From assembly GCF_900496995.4 (NCBI RefSeq), contig NC_044006.1, positions 59,193,204 to 59,257,203 on the forward strand: 64,000 bases of DNA, given 5' to 3'. This DNA is from Aquila chrysaetos chrysaetos (Eukaryota; Chordata; Aves; Accipitriformes; Accipitridae). Under the pieces are notes generated by a model, which worked only from the letters and a program-made list of their open reading frames with translations, had not been told where the DNA came from and searched no databases. Both the position numbers and the translations under genes were made by a program. Positions 45,674 to 58,157 of the stretch are shown piece after piece; the first letter of the stretch is position 1, and the number at the start of each line of letters is the position of its first letter.

Positions 45674-47102
45674 TATCATCATAAATTCCCCACGGCAAAA
45701 GCAGTAGTTTGTGGAAAGCATATGGCCAATTGATTAGAACAAAGAATTGAACTCCTGACTCAGACCTAACTTTGATTTTCATGGTTATGTCCATACTTGG
45801 GGTCCAGGAATGCTTCCTAATCTTTGCTTTTGTGTGGATGCCCTGACTCAAATCAGTCCCATGTCAAGGGTAAGAGGTAGGAAAATGCAGGTACGCAGAC
45901 TAGAAGGGAGCTGTGGCACATTTGCAGACTGGGTGATTGGATGGAAGTACCTATGCAGGTGCCCAGGGAGCACCCATGCCATACAACTTAGACGCAGCAT
46001 GTGTGACTTTGGCTCTTCACTCTCCTTTCTGGGAAACTGATTCCTATGTCTCTCAGAGAAATGTCATGAGAAATTCTGTAAGGTCCTGGGATAAAGCTGC
46101 TACATAAATGTCTACTACTACCATTACTTTAGCAACTAAAATGTTAAAGATGCAGTAGTTCCGTGAGATCCATAGACTTTAAAAAAGTCTGTATATAAAT
46201 ATATATAAAATATATACCTAAACATATTAGCTTGTAATAATTAAAAGATCACCTTGTCAGTAAGTACTTTCTTCTGTTTAATGTTTCTGTTTCATAAGAT
46301 GTTCCTTTTCCAAGGGACATTATCATTTCAGTTTCATTTTGCATTGGCAGACTGCTCATTATAATCTCTTTTTCTTCTACTTGCAGTGCTGAAAACTGAC
46401 AAATAGAGTCTAATGAGCCCACAAACCTGTGTTAGTTTCCTGTAATACTTTTGTGATTCAGGGAAAGAGAGCACCATTGACCAGGCATGCCATATCAGAA
46501 ATCTGAAAGAAACTAAGCAACCTCAAATCTTCCATTCTCTTTCAGCAGGCTGTCATATGTATTACTTTTCCAACTGTAAATTATATGCTACACAGGGCAG
46601 AGCAAATCTGAAAAAACCAAAGATGAGATTCTTGTTCAGTCCTCTCCCCAGACATCTCCTCCTGCTTCCTCACACAAATACATATTCCCTCCCCCGAGAG
46701 ACATTTCAACCCTGTTACATTTCCACAGGTCTTCACACAGACACACTGGGCTTGAATCTGGTAAATCAAATACATTACCCACCCGTCTGTTTGAACAGAA
46801 CTTCCAAGCTTTTGGTAGTGTTTTGTATTAAACACTAGCCCTATCCAGATCAAGTCATCATTTTGTTTTTTCAGCTGCAGATACATTCCACTTTCTCTCA
46901 CATACACGTGCTGGTAGCTATGTGGTTAGTTCAGAGGTGTAAACACCAGAGTTAAAGAACAGATAGTATTGCAGATACATTGCAGTATCAGGCCTTTTTA
47001 AATAAAGAAAAGTCATTTTAGCTACATACTATGAAAGCTGCAAATGAAATTCACTGTAAATATGAATTACTACTAAATGACTGCAAAACCAATCGCATGG
47101 TC

Positions 47103-47210
47103 AAATTCTCCTTTCACACATGGATTTTATACTGGTGTAACACCCTAGATTTCAGTGGCAATATAGCTGGGTAAATGCAGAGTTTGTAAAAGCAGATTCA
47201 GGCCCATTGC
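47103..47210 (+). repeat. Old palindromic (MITE-like) amniote repeat, TACTGGTGTAAC type
   Basis: TTTTATACTGGTGTAAC, then TTTCAGTGG and GATTCAGGCCC in the order of a common old repeat of birds, crocodilians and turtles. It lies inside an intron of the C10orf67-like gene. Limits are approximate. Confidence 0.5.
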
Positions 47211-50200
47211 AGCTATACACAAAATGGACTAGATCTCAAGCCATGGGATAATGGTGCAAAGCAGCTCTAAAGGCACAAGATTTTATTCCCAGCTGATTCT
47301 TCTTATAGATTACAGCTGCTTGAAATATAAGCATAATAGGGCTTCCCTCACTGACTGCTGGGACACAGCAGCATAGAAAAGACCATGTCTAAAGACTTTC
47401 CACAGTCTGAAGATCCCTAGCTCTTGGGATGGTTCCCTGATGAACCAGTGGCACTTCCAAACTCCAGTTCAGTATGGCAGTCAAAAAGAAATGAATGACA
47501 GTTGCACCTGTCCTTCCTTAACGTTTTCTGTGAAAAGATGACAAAAAACCCCACTTTAATGCTAGTGGCAGCTACTTTCTAGGCTTCAACCAGTTCAAAT
47601 TTAAACATAAATTCCCTCCATTATATTTTTCCAGCTCACTCCTTTTCCTCATTGCAAACCATTACCATGTTTCTCATTAGATCACTTCAATCCCTTCTGT
47701 GCTTTGATATTCTTTCTACTTTGTTTTTATTTACTCCTCTGAAAGCTCTGTCATCACATGTATCTCTCAAAACTATGCTCTTCCTGGCTGAAAAGAAGAG
47801 CAAACCTCTTTTCAAATGTGGGAAGCCACCATAAACTGGATTAAAATTCAACTTTTGAAGACAAGTGAGACTCCTGCCCCTTTTCAAGAGCTTCTCCAGC
47901 TGACTGAAGCATATTCTTAATACAGAAGGGGTCTTGATTAATCTTGTGATCAGAAGAGTCTTTGCTATTTAAACTGCATTTCATATCTTTCAGCTTTGAA
48001 ACCTCAGGAAGGCCTAATTAAGATTTTATTCACGTTTATATATAAAAGTGGTAAGAAACACTAAACACTAATGTAACAACCATTAGTGCATTAGTGCATT
48101 AACGTTTTTGCTTTTCAAAGGCTGGAAATGTATCATTCTAAGTATTTATTACTGTCACTCATTCAACTCACTGCAGAATGGCGGGACTAAATTTTATACC
48201 CTCTTTAAGGTGACCAAAGCTAACGAATTGAGTTTCTGCCCTCCTGTTGATCTAGCCAACGAAACCCAGGTGAAGGGCTAAGAAACTCTTGCTTTCTTCC
48301 TTCTGTTCAGTTTAAGTTCTCACGTGCCTTCGGTTTTACACAGCAGTGCTGTTCAGAGTAGGACACCGGGACACCCCATAACCATAAGCCTACTGAATAT
48401 TCTCCACTGTCGGCTTCAGCTCTCAGCAACCACCCTTGGTACATATGCATGGTCTTTGGACTGCCTCAACACATGACCATCTGTCATGATTGCATGGTGC
48501 CTCTCCACAACTGGGTCGGATCCTTGCCTGAGGGCATTAGGTTCCAGACAATGCTGGTTTAGATGAACAGTTTGGTTAACACTACAAGGGCCATCTGTTC
48601 TACAGGAAATCCTTTCTCTGTGTCATTAATGAAGGATTCCCAGCACATAACTATATATTTGTCTACTTACGTAAGCTTTTATGTAATAGGAATTATAAGG
48701 GTATGTTGTTTGCAAATGAATAGTTTGCAAAAATACCAAATTTCATTACATAGGTTTGTACATACTAGTATAGATGAAAACTAACCACATATTTGGCAGA
48801 GGAAGTAGTTGCCTAGCTAGTGTTTCAGCACGGTTACAGTACCTCAGGCAATGTAAAAGAACTGAACCTCAATCTAAACCTTGCAAATAAAGTCTATTGC
48901 CTGGAAATCAAAATATGAATCCTATTGAACAGGATTCCAAAATTTAACTTTGGTAAATCCAGCTCTTCTGTAGCGTAAGCTACGATGCCGCATATTAGCA
49001 TGGTGATTATAAGAATTACATTTCAGGGAAGACCTTTCATATATTTCCCATATGTAATCAAATACATAATTAATTTTTAGCCAATTAAGCATGGCCAGAA
49101 TCTAATAACTACAGTTTTTCATGTTCACTAAGCTTTTCATCCACTGTTCAAATAGACTTAGCGTTCAGACACTGGAACTGTAACTTACTGAGTAGGAAGG
49201 AGCATTCTGCAACTAGTCTTTTGGTAACATCTCCCTCTCCTCCCAATCTCATTTTCATCTTAAAAGGTGAAAGTTTGAAATACAACATATCCTACTTATC
49301 TCAGAACAAAAAGCTACTTATAGCTATATTACTAAAAAGTATTACTAGTGCATTTCAAAATATGAATAGATTTCACCTTCAACAAGACTCCTAATTGCCT
49401 AAAAGGTTCTAAAATGAAACACTGTTGGCTGAATAGCCACGAAGGCCTGGAGGTGGATGAAGATACAGTGGGTTTATAGCCTTGCTTAGAGGGCTTGATA
49501 GGTTTTCACTTTATGCTCAATGTAGAAGAGTGTAGTAAATATCAGACACAGTGTCCTGACTGGGAATCTTCCATTTTGGGGAATTTCAGGAATACTCTTT
49601 CCTCTTTCCTAAGTTTTGAAATTACAATTACTTAAGCCATTTAAAAAAAAAAGTCTAGAACCTTAAGATCTATGTGCTAGCCAAAGGTTAGTGTCGTCAT
49701 TTTTGGATATAGTTACAGCTTCCACTACTTGCAATACAAGTGGCATCAAAATGGTTTTATCGCTGTCTGTTAAGATCATATGGAAAATTCACTCCATTTA
49801 GTCTACTTAAGTTCAGAAAGATTTGGCAAACTTGAATGAGCCTCAACAGTATTAATAGGACAGATTTCAACCCTAATAAATAGTTTTTCCCATTAATTAT
49901 ATTATTATAAGGTTTTAGGATAACAAGGAGAAAATCTTGAAGAATATAAATACTAAGGAAAAAAACCATTCAGTATGTACTAAATATTAGGAGTTAAGGG
50001 ATGAATTTAGGGAAGTTAGAAAACAGAATGAAACCAAGAAATTGAACTACAAATAAGAGACACAAGGCTATGAAACAGATTTCAGGGGAACTGTGGCAAT
50101 CCTATTACCTGTGACACTATTTCTGCTCTACTCTTATACCCTTTCCATCAGGACATTACTTGGATATGAATTATTTGCTCTAAATAAAGAAAAGAGTAAA

Positions 50201-53200
50201 AAACATTCAATAAGAAAAACCTCCCCATTGACGGGACTAGCTAGAATGATGTAATATACTTTTCCATCTCTAGTCTCCTGTTTCTGTAATAAACACTATT
50301 TCTTATTGCATGTATCTCCTATTTTATCAACAGTGCAGTATGCAGTCATCAGCTACCCCTGAAACAGAGCATAAACAGATATCCTATTGTTTTCAAAATC
50401 TTAATCTATAACAAAATGGTTTTTCCAGTGTAAATATAATCCCTATCTAGATACATAAAAATTTCTAGAGGTGAATGCAGGTGTCCCCCACTCTATCTAC
50501 AAAACAAAATTACACAACCAAATCTGCTACAGTACAAACACTGAGCAAAATATCAGCTAACACCATATGTGTACTTAATAGTAGTTGAATAGTAATTGAA
50601 CTTTATTGAATGTGCTATTGTGTGTTTCTTCAAACCCACATTCAGAAATTAAAAACCTATAGAGCAGAACCTTACGAATATCATTTAGTGTTTCACTCAT
50701 TAACAGCAGATTGTATCTTGAAAGCACTTCAGGCCGTGCCAAAATCTCCATGGTTTCTGAGAGGCACTGTCCTCCCAGCACTGCAGAGCTATGGGCAGCA
50801 TGTCAGGTTACGCCTGGACATCCCCACATCCCCCTTGTGATGGCTGGTGAGGAGTGGTCAGGTCCGGGCATTTACCTGCTCGTTTAAGAGACTGAAGGGA
50901 ATAAATGAGCTTTGCTCTTTTTAGAAGGGTGCGTGGAGGAGGAGGATTCATGTACTCTCTTGCAGGATCAATATGGTATTGATCAATATCGATACAAAAC
51001 CACACAGCTCTGGGAAATGAATTTTTAATTCACCAGGTTAAAATCCTATTCTCTCTGATGTGTTTTAAAGCACAATAGCAATTATGAAGGTTTTAGGCAC
51101 TAGGAAGAACAACAGTATGAGTACTAGTAAAAATGTAACAGAGCTACGGTTATTATGGATGGGATATTCTTAGAAATCCAGCTAACAGGAAAAAAGATTG
51201 TGAAATAGCAGCAGTAAATTGGTCAAACAATATTATGTAGCCAAGGACGATGACAGATAGAACAGGAGAATCAGGTATTAAAGGAATACAGAAAAATGTT
51301 AGCAGTATTTCAAACTCCTCAAAACATTTCTAACAAGAGAAGAACTAGGCCAGGTCATTTTAAAGGTGAAACTATAGTCAAGTGCTCCTTTGGTTCCTTG
51401 TATTCAGGTATATTCAGACAGGTACAGACTTGGTCCATGGATAGTGGATTTTTGACACATTTACAACAGGAAAATTCACAAAACACTGAAAGATGCAAGA
51501 GGAAAAAAGCATTTGCAACCACAAAAATGATACCTGATAGAATACTGGAAAACCTGAAATTCTTATTTTATCAAATTGTACCAGAATAAAAGAAGAGATC
51601 TAAAGAATGATTCATGCACAAATGTTAAGTGCTTTTTTTTTTATATAAGCTGGAATTTTCTTTTAACTTTTCAGTTTCATACCTTTCCTTCCCTGCAACT
51701 GGCCACATTACCTTTAGCCTAAAGCTCTAGTCTTTTCAAACAGACCAGTCCAACACTGGGAAAGGTTTGCTGGACAACAGCCTTCAGTAACAACCCCTCG
51801 GTAAGAGTCTAGGCATGCAGAAACACTTTGTAGGCTTTTCGAGTACAGAAATGACATAACTATTGCCTACAGCTCTTTAGCCCCTATACCCCTCAATATC
51901 ACAGCTATATGAGCCAAGTTTCTGGTGAAGACCTAGTTTTCAACCCCTACATAAAGTTTAGGGGGTAGGATGCGCAACTGTGCAAGACCAGGGAAAATTC
52001 TGTATCAAGACAGTTCACATAGTGTCTAAGCATCTTTTTTGGCTTTGAACAAAAAATCTCCTCCTGCTTGAGGAAGATATTGTCCTTAAAAGGATAGAAA
52101 AAGGTTTTGGAGGTAGTGTGGAGGCTGATTTTCTATCTAAATTTTATGTGGTCGCTACTGAGATTGAAATTTTATGTTATTGCTGCTGAGATTTCACTGT
52201 ATGATTAAAGATTCAGGGCAACTAAACATCTGGGTAAGTGTCAAAGTAGTACTTAAATGATACTGAATCCATTAAACATGAATATAAACAGAATTCTTTA
52301 ATAAAGGATATTCCTCTATGCCTATAATGCTTTGAGCTGTAAGCCTAAGTAACAAATAGATAATTACCAACAGTATACCGACGTTTTGTTTTAATACAAT
52401 CAAATACCAGCTTCAAACATCACACGTATTTCAACTAACCTAGATGTGCTCCAGTTCAGTTTATCTCAGCATATGGCTTGTTCTCACCACATGCCATGGA
52501 TTTCCAAATCTAACTATGATTAATAGGATATGTCAAATAACTTTTGAAGGAAATCCAGCTTCAGAAAGTGAGGCTGATTAATACATTGATTTAGATATTA
52601 ACTTCTAAACATTGACTTTTTTTTCCTATTATTTGAAGTTTTTGGAAGATCAGGGATATCAACAATGTTTACTCAAATAAAGGCATTGTGAAACCTAAAT
52701 TCAATCTAACTTTAAGAATAATAAGACAATAAAATCCTTAATTCTTATAATGGTTCACTACATTTATTCTGTATTATAAAAATATTCTGCAAAAGTTAGA
52801 GTGTCCACAAATATATATATACATTTTCCCAGCAATTATTTTTCTAAAATGTTTAAAAAATAATCCATAGCAAAAGAGAAATCCAAACAGTTTAACTTTC
52901 CTCACACCTTTCATAAATGACAGGATGTAGTAGTAGGTACAGATGACAAATTACATTTTTATTTGATTATGGTCACATTCAGAAACCTCATAGTAGAATG
53001 AGTTTTTAAATAGTTCAATCAACTAACAGAAATTGGTTATAGATTTGTAAGTGCTAATCATTCTTACAAAGGAGGAAAGAGCATTTTTTAAAGGAAAACC
53101 TTCAAATCCTATTAAAATGATAAAGATTTTTTCCTTATTACTTCTGCATGTTTTTCTACTTAAAGGATTCAAAAGTTGGCAAGTGTGCAGAAGGATTTAC

Positions 53201-54924
53201 AAGAGTAAGTCTTTGGAAAGGGAGGATGACTTATTTAAAGCAGATCCCACTTTCTCTCTTTCTCTCCATAAATCAAAGTGATTTTGATCATTCAGCATGA
53301 AAAAAGGAAAGCATAAATGGAGAATTACTCCCTAAACATCAAGAATAACACAAAGACATATAATTTTCTTATTGAGTTAGGCCACTGCCACTGGAATTGC
53401 CTCCCATGACATTTCAAATGAAACTAGAATTTTATGAAGGACAAATGAATTGCTTCAACGAACTGCTTTGTGGAGTTAGTACATTTACTTGACCATGGCC
53501 GTATTTTAAAGTGTTTGGGAGAGATGACTATAGGGTTTTGAAAATTATGCTAAGCATTAAAGCCATATAAAAATCTAGTTATGTATGTATTTGTAGACTC
53601 TTCTATACCCCAATAAAATTTCTTGTTCTGCAATAACCTTTACTTTCATCTCAAGAGAATTCAATGGTTTCTTAATAACCTGAAACAGCCTTTGAGTATT
53701 GACAGCTACAATGCAGTAACATCACTTTATATGTACTTATCTGTTAGTCAGATTTCCTTCAGCTGTATATATTTATGATGCATATATTATTGTTCCTTGA
53801 AGGCCAGGACAAATTAAGTGCATATGTTTGCAAGAATAAGCAACCATACCTCATATCAGGTGTAAAAATGTAGAGGAACTGGAGGACCTCCATGGCAGGT
53901 ATTGTGGTCATTTCTCAAGAGCCTCCTAGCACCACGTAGAACCTAGATACGTGGGATTTTCCTGCTAGTTACTAACTCAGCTGCAGCTTTACCCAAATGC
54001 CCTAGCAGCATTTTAAATTCTGCTTCTATTTCCACAGTCCCTTCAGGATCACATCCTACTTAGTTAATCTTGACGAACTAGAGGAAATATTTTTCACATG
54101 TGGATAAATATGGTTTTCAGCTTAAGCTTCAGAAATAAAAGTTTATTCAATACCTGGACTCCATTGTTTTAAACTTGCTCTGTGAAGACACTGTTGTAGC
54201 ACAGTAAGCCGTTGGCCTTCTGCAATACTATGGCATGCGCTTAAGGTAGAATTTGTGCTGCTTTTGGTCTTGAAATATGCAGGTATTATGTCAAACAGCA
54301 GGCATCCCAGTTTTCTGTCCCTGTGCTTCATGGCATTGTATTTTTGGTGCAGCATTGCTGCCTGTGGACAAAACTAGGATTTGGGGTCTAGCATTTAAGT
54401 GTTTTCCAGTATTTTTAGCTATCTATAAGGTACAGTGCTAATAAAGAGTTTTCTTGCATGAGACTCCTACCTTGTTAGTTGAACTGATTTCAGCCGGACA
54501 AACCCTGAGCTATGCTTCCCCACTAATTACAGCTGTCAAACATCATACCCTGTGATCTGCCATGCTCATTCTCTCTAGATTAAAGGGTAAGGAACAGCAA
54601 ATACATGTTTCAAGTCAAAGGGGTAGTGAGTAGAAGATAAGGACCTAGTCTAGTAGTGATGTTACTTAACTTCATTTAGATTAAATGGAAAAAAAGACTG
54701 TTTAAAAGAGTATAGTTGTAATGAAAGCAGACTGTTACTAGTGCAGTGTAAGGGAAGTATTTCATTACTCAGTTAAAACACAAATGTAGGTTTAAGAGAA
54801 ATCAGTTGAAAAAGAGAAACTAGACTAAGACAAATACAATAGAGTTATAACACAAGCAGAACACTTTGCAATATTAGCTAATTAAAAACTATATTTTGCT
54901 TAGGAAAGAAAGTTAATTGCATAC

Positions 54925-54983
54925 TTTTTTCTGTGCCACACCTGGGACACTTTGCACTTTTGTCTTGGTGTCTTCTGCTGCTG
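54925..54983 (-). CDS. C10orf67: C10orf67-like gene, 59-base exon
   Basis: Acceptor TTCCTTTTAG, then two bases completing a split Ser codon and 19 codons reading AAEDTKTKVQSVPGVAQKK, with donor AAA|GTATGC. It ends in phase 0, exactly as the next exon needs. Length and phase equal those of the exon at 61786-61844 (59 bases, two plus nineteen codons), which may reflect internal duplication in the coiled-coil region. Confidence 0.65.
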
Positions 54984-55245
54984 CTAAAAGGAATGACCAA
55001 GAAAAATGAACAAAACTATAGGCATAAACTTTTGTAAAAAGTCTAATACTAAGCAGTGTTAGAGATTATTGAAAAATTGTATTAAAAAGAGAAACGAAAA
55101 AGTCATCTGTAAATAATATATTCAAAAGCATATGACTTTTTGCAGATTTAAAGCTACTTGTATTAGCACTTTGATCTATGACAGTGAAAAACTGTCTTTC
55201 AGTTCACCATCTGGGGACATAATAACTAGAGAGAAAAATACTTAC

Positions 55246-55283
55246 ACTTTTTCTTTGAAAACTCTGTTGAATATAAGCAGGGA
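55246..55283 (-). CDS. C10orf67: C10orf67-like gene, 38-base micro-exon
   Basis: Acceptor TGTTGTTGACAG, donor GT|GTAAGT (strong). Its first base completes a codon, then twelve codons read PCLYSTEFSKKK and a final T opens the Ser codon finished by the next exon. It was found because the phases of its two neighbours demand such an exon. It fits only if the exon at 58092-58157 is read in its second, shifted frame. Confidence 0.6.
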
Positions 55284-58091
55284 CTGTCAACAACATTAGA
55301 AAGTGACAGCAACTCCTTGGCTTGCACCACGCTGTAACAAAGCCAGTCGTTTCTGTGTTACTGCTCAGCATTGCTCATAAATTTGTACTACTCGAACGAT
55401 GGGAAAGCAACAATGTTGTTTACAGACAATGAAATGAAACTGAATACTGATAGAATCATTAAAGACGACAAAAGGGGAACATTTAACCAATTGACATTTT
55501 TCCCCCTAAGATTGATTCCAGGATTTTACTACCAATTCAGTTTTGAGTACTTTGCTACCAATTCTGTTTTGTAATTGTTTATTTTTCATCTAACATTGTT
55601 ACATTTTCCAGGATTTAAACCATTAGGAAATGTCATTTTATATCACTAACATTTTTATTTATTGTAATAAAGTCCAAATATGCAGAATTGTATGGTAATG
55701 CAGAAAATATTATATTTATGTAATAATCTTCATGAAATTGCTTTAAAACCTTGTTAAAAGTTAGAGAAGATAATTTGAGAGCATAAATGCTTTATTCCAA
55801 TCGTATGTCATAGGATTTATATTCGCAGATTCAGCCTTACTTGCAAATTACTTTTTACATTCAGTGTTCATTCCTCTTTCTCTTGAGCACTATGTACTCT
55901 GAGAGTGTTTTTATTCTCTTGCTTGTCCATCTTTCATTTCCACATTTGTATGCACTCAGAGTGCCAACAAGAAGTCTCAATGAGCAAAGCATTTAAGTTC
56001 TCACTGACTCTACTCCTTCCTTGCTGTTTCCCAGAGGATAAGCATTCCACTTTCAATGTTATTTCCCATTCACTGCTCTGACTTACCTGACTTAACTGCG
56101 TTACTGCTGTATTTCTTTTGTGCTTAATACTGATTTGTTTGATAAGAGGCAGTGAAAAGATAAGGCCACAAAAAGTTGCATGGTAAATAATATTAGGTAT
56201 TGCAGATTAGTCGAGGTATCTTCATTACATTTCACGATTAGTTGCGATACGTACTCTCTGTGTTTTGGGGCACTTAAAGACCTTAGAAACAGCCGCCCAA
56301 ATATGTTCTAGATATTTGACAACTGTGTGCTTGATTTTAGAATTAGGAGGAGAGGGAAGAGTGAGGCCAAAATCTTGCTCAACAGCCTTTGCAAAGGTTG
56401 GACTCCAACGCACTCATCTGTTTTGAACTCTCACTATTACTACATCTGCGCAAAGAAAGGTTTGCCCAATTCATCCAAGAAGATCCCATTACTTGAAGCA
56501 TTTCTAGGTAAAAATTGGAACTAACTCTGGGATAATAATAAAAAAGAAGTAAACATGTCTCATAATCAAAATTATTTTTAAAAGTAATTTTATTTTGAAA
56601 ACTTACTTTTCTTCTGAATTAGTAAAAGCTTTCTAACGTCTAGATTTTTTTATATACATTAAGGATATATCAAACCTGACTACTTAAGCTTTGATGTTAA
56701 AGGTCCCACTGGGATTTCTAGAACTATCACAACTCAACTTGTGACTTAAAATGATTTTTCTAGGTGCCTCAGCTATGATCCAGAAGTCTGTCTGAGCTGT
56801 TTTCATGTTACATATCAGTTCAGAAACAGACTATGAAGGCAAATCAACCCTCAGTTATACCATCTTACAATAATGCTTTCAAATGCTTTTGGTAAATATA
56901 CAAATCAGACTGTAATTTTTAGCATTAGCTAGGATTCCCTGCTGGCACATTCTTATCCCAAGAGATTTTCCTTGAAAGAGCAAAGTCTATACCCTGGCCT
57001 AAATTTAGACAACCAAATTTTAAAATATTTTATTTATAATTTCCTAATTCCAATACAGTCCTGCTTACATTTTCAGGTCAAAGAAATTTTCTTAAAATGT
57101 GATGAGAATTAGAAACCATTTTCATCATGAATGTGCTTATTAAAATTAATTTAATAGGCAACTGATTTTGTAGGCTTTTTTTTAACCTTCACAAACTGAT
57201 TTGAAAGACCTACTCTATAGCATTATATTTTGTTTTTTCTCTAATTTTCAAAAAATGCAGTCCTATAGTACTCACCCAGACTCACTGAAACTGAAAACTG
57301 AGTAAGTACTGCAGGATTGGCCCCCTATTAAAAAAGCCCAAGACACATGGTGCTGAGATTAACAAAACAAAGTAAAGCAGCTATGACTTGGCACAAAGTT
57401 TGACAAGCTGCAGAAAAGCAAATGTTTAAATAACTGAAGTGGTACTGATTTTCTATTCACAACCTTTTCTCTTCTAAACAGTATCATATTCTTTTCCAGC
57501 ACATTTAGATTGCAAGTCAAGCTGTGTTTTATTTTTTATTATAATAAACCCAGTCAGTTTACTGTAACAAAGACATACTAGTGGTGATCAGTGTGAAAGC
57601 CAGTACGAAATCAGGCTAAGGGAAAAAAAAAAGTCAAATGGTAAAATAAAGGACCAGCCGTCTGGAAAGTTCCTGGATCATGTAAAAAGAAAATAAAAGG
57701 CAGTGTTCTTATGAGACTAATGCAGAATACAAAAATATTTTAAGACAAAACTCTGTATCATTGCCTATGACATTTGTAAACAGCAGCAGCAAATCCTTTC
57801 AAATAATGTTGCATTTATTAAATATTTTCCAAGTCCTCCTAACACAAAAAAGTAGCATTTTTAACAAAAATATTTCCAGTAGCATTGTTTACATCTGTTC
57901 CTCTCAAAATATGCTCAGAACAAAATAAAACTGTAAAGTATTTTTTCTATCTTTTTTCACACGTAAAACAACTTCCTTACATAAAAAATAAGTTTATTCA
58001 ATCTATGGGATATTAAAAGGGTTTTGTGTATTTTATTAGATTTGCAATAAATGATGGTTCACAAAAAATAATGTATACATAAGTATCTTAC
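55284..58091 (-). other. C10orf67: Intron of the C10orf67-like gene
   Basis: AT-rich non-coding sequence. It carries the old palindromic repeat at 57256-57324. No further exon is required. Confidence 0.5.
57256..57324 (+). repeat. Old palindromic (MITE-like) amniote repeat, GAGTAAG type
   Basis: TGCAGTCCTATAGTACTCACC at the left and TGAGTAAGTACTGCAGGATT-GGCCCC at the right form imperfect inverted arms around a short centre. This is the layout of a repeat common in birds, crocodilians and turtles. It lies in an intron of the C10orf67-like gene. Confidence 0.55.
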
Positions 58092-58157
58092 CAGATTTTT
58101 AACTCATGGTCTTTAATTTTCAAATTCTGCCTTCATTTGTTCTTGAATTTCAATCAA
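58092..58157 (-). pseudogene. C10orf67: C10orf67-like gene, exon with a one-base frameshift
   Basis: Good acceptor (TATATTTTAG) and strong donor (CTG|GTAAGA) bound 66 bases. From the phase given by the exon at 61786-61844 it reads LIEIQEQMKAEFEN and then hits TAA. From that point the +1 frame reads KIKDHELKI with no stop and leaves two bases, exactly the phase needed by the exons at 55246-55283 and 54925-54983. One extra A in the AAAA run of GAAAATT explains both halves. The gene may be broken in this individual or lineage, or the run may be a base too long in the assembly. All other exons look intact, which favours error or a very recent mutation. Confidence 0.65.

Larger units (their letters stand above)
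45312..54924 (-). other. C10orf67: Intron of the C10orf67-like gene (about 9.6 kb)
   Basis: AT-rich intron with no additional exon required by phase. It contains two old palindromic repeats listed separately (45623-45673 and 47103-47210). Otherwise nothing was recognised. Confidence 0.5.

Noticed and set aside
56225-56413. 62-codon - strand frame, considered as an exon of the C10orf67-like gene
   Set aside because: No suitable acceptor/donor pair was found, and the phase chain is complete without it.
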